From the NCBI GenBank assembly GCA_039810085.1, contig JBDHWG010000006.1:124001-188000 (forward strand): a stretch of 64,000 nt of DNA, in the 5' to 3' direction. Below are positions 63,215 to 64,000 of this stretch, piece by piece. How positions within the stretch are numbered: position 1 is the first letter of the stretch; each line of letters begins with the position of its first letter. Origin of the DNA: JBDHWG01 sp039810085 (GTDB lineage: Bacteria; Chloroflexota; Anaerolineae; Epilineales; JAHCIE01). The notes below the pieces were generated by a model, which was given only the letters and a program-made list of their open reading frames with translations, was not told where the DNA came from and did not search any database. Made by a program: the position numbers and the translations under genes.

Positions 63215-64000
63215 ATGCGCGACTATAGCCACTACTCTCCGCCGCCCGGACGGTGGGATAAATGGCGGCGACTTCTCCCTATAGGCACAACCCTGGCCCT
63301 CCTCCTGCCCCTGCTTCTCTTCCGCGACCCCGGCTTCATTCCCACTGAGCTTGGCCCCCAGCAAGTCGTCCACACCTCCCTACCCAAGCTCGCCGTCCAC
63401 ACGCGCCTGACCGACGAAGTCGAGCCGTGGAAGATCAAACAGAGCCTCGTCATGGTGCGGCAGATGGGCGCGGGCACAGTTGTCGAGTACTTCCCGTGGG
63501 CCTACATCGAGCCGGCGCAAGGGCATTTCAACTGGACCCACGCCGACCTCGTCGTCGACCATGCCCTGCGCCAGGGGCTACACGTCATCGCCCGCCTGGA
63601 CTACGTGCCCGATTGGGCCCGCGCCGACGGCACGACCCCGCATCTACTGGAAGAGGACCACTTCGCCGACTACGCGGCTTTTGTTGGCGCGTTCGTCGCC
63701 CACTACCAGGGCCGCATTGACGCCGTCGTCATCTGGAACGAGCCGAACCTGTCCTTTGAGTGGGGCGGGCGCACGCCCGACGCCGCCGCCTACACGCGCC
63801 TCCTGGCGGCCGCTTACGCCGCCGCCAAGCGCGCCGACCCCAACGTCCAGGTCCTGGCCGGGGCGCTTGCGCCCGTGCTAGCCGAGGCCGACGATACAGC
63901 GGGGCAAAGCGACCTGGAGTATCTTGAAGCCATGTACGCGGCGGGCGCTGCCCCGTACTTTGATGGGCTGGCGATGCACGCCTACGGCTGGAGCTTCCCG
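63215..64000 (+). CDS. Membrane-anchored glycosidase (GH5/GH39-like), partial at right edge
   Basis: The frame from ATG 63215 is open to the window edge (262 codons) with no stop. A single N-terminal anchor (LLPIGTTLALLLPLLLF) follows a short basic tail. The extracellular part has VRQMGAGTVVEYFPWAYIEP, HVIARLDYVPDWARADG and the acid/base motif VVIWNEPNLSFEW with Glu176, then ADPNVQVLAGALAP and FDGLAMHAYGW. This is a clan GH-A retaining glycosidase pattern; the nucleophile Glu would lie beyond the edge. It appears to be an active relative of the N-terminal domain at 56953. Confidence 0.8.
   Translation, partial: MRDYSHYSPPPGRWDKWRRLLPIGTTLALLLPLLLFRDPGFIPTELGPQQVVHTSLPKLAVHTRLTDEVEPWKIKQSLVMVRQMGAGTVVEYFPWAYIEPAQGHFNWTHADLVVDHALRQGLHVIARLDYVPDWARADGTTPHLLEEDHFADYAAFVGAFVAHYQGRIDAVVIWNEPNLSFEWGGRTPDAAAYTRLLAAAYAAAKRADPNVQVLAGALAPVLAEADDTAGQSDLEYLEAMYAAGAAPYFDGLAMHAYGWSFP

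Noticed and set aside
1..64000. CRISPR array
   Set aside because: Repeats seen are palindromic elements or low-complexity coding tracts; none shows regular spacing with unique spacers.
1..64000. tRNA, rRNA, transposase or integrase genes
   Set aside because: Gaps between genes were scanned for cloverleaf arms and the reading frames for recombinase motifs; none was seen, though a distant match could be missed by eye.

Overview
This looks like a chromosomal piece of a high-GC bacterium, most likely a member of the Chloroflexota. The clues are an F420-type oxidoreductase cluster, LGFP-like and SH3-tailed surface proteins, a Thr/Pro-rich secreted RCC1 protein ending in VYFPLLRR, golvesin-like and glycosidase-like cell-surface proteins, and dispersed palindromic repeats of the kind I associate with that phylum. 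The phylum call is an inference from gene content; no rRNA or tRNA gene was found.

Left part (1-16.9 kb). A nested inverted-repeat element is followed by a leftward acyl-CoA ligase / aldehyde ferredoxin oxidoreductase pair. Divergent from it are a phasin, a PhaR-type regulator and a patatin-like lipase. The three promoters here are overlapped by copies of one 15-bp palindrome (an extra copy lies between the divergent genes), which suggests a single fatty-acid / polyhydroxyalkanoate regulon. Next comes a leftward run with an RCC1 propeller, an epimerase, two LLM (F420-type) oxidoreductases, a nitroreductase and a GH1 beta-glucosidase, then a TIM-barrel-like protein and a fused chelatase ATPase/VWA protein.

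Histidine/purine operon (17.1-31.6 kb). The order is hisZ-hisG-hisD-[ADP-ribosylglycohydrolase-like]-hisC-[CpXC protein]-hisB-hisH-[Nudix]-hisA-hisF-[hairpin cluster]-[degenerate YqeK fused to HisI]-hisE-purH-[trans-3-hydroxyproline dehydratase-like]. Most joints overlap by a few bases. All histidine steps except the histidinol-phosphate phosphatase are present, and purH recycles the AICAR made by HisF/HisH. The ADP-ribose-related passengers, plus cinA just downstream, hint at a link to NAD/ADP-ribose turnover and ribose-phosphate supply.

Middle (31.7-46.7 kb). A beta-hydroxyacid dehydrogenase and cinA are followed by a compact polyamine cluster: pyruvoyl arginine decarboxylase, a deoxyhypusine-synthase-like enzyme and agmatinase. 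The stop codon of the agmatinase gene lies inside a dispersed repeat. After several unknown and SH3-tailed proteins come a MoxR ATPase/CoxE-like VWA pair, an endonuclease/exonuclease/phosphatase protein, and a leftward guaB-yqeG-lipid kinase operon. Long perfect inverted repeats are embedded in two of these coding regions.

Right part (46.7-64 kb). An envelope cluster (DUF2207, DUF4178, PspA, P-type ATPase) is followed by an M20 peptidase, SH3 and CvpA-CAP proteins, an M23 peptidase carrying what looks like a catalytically dead glycosidase domain, a metallophosphoesterase, DUF503, a GH31/GH36-like glycosidase, a minimal alpha-crystallin-like protein with a structured leader, a small membrane protein, and a membrane-anchored glycosidase cut by the window edge.
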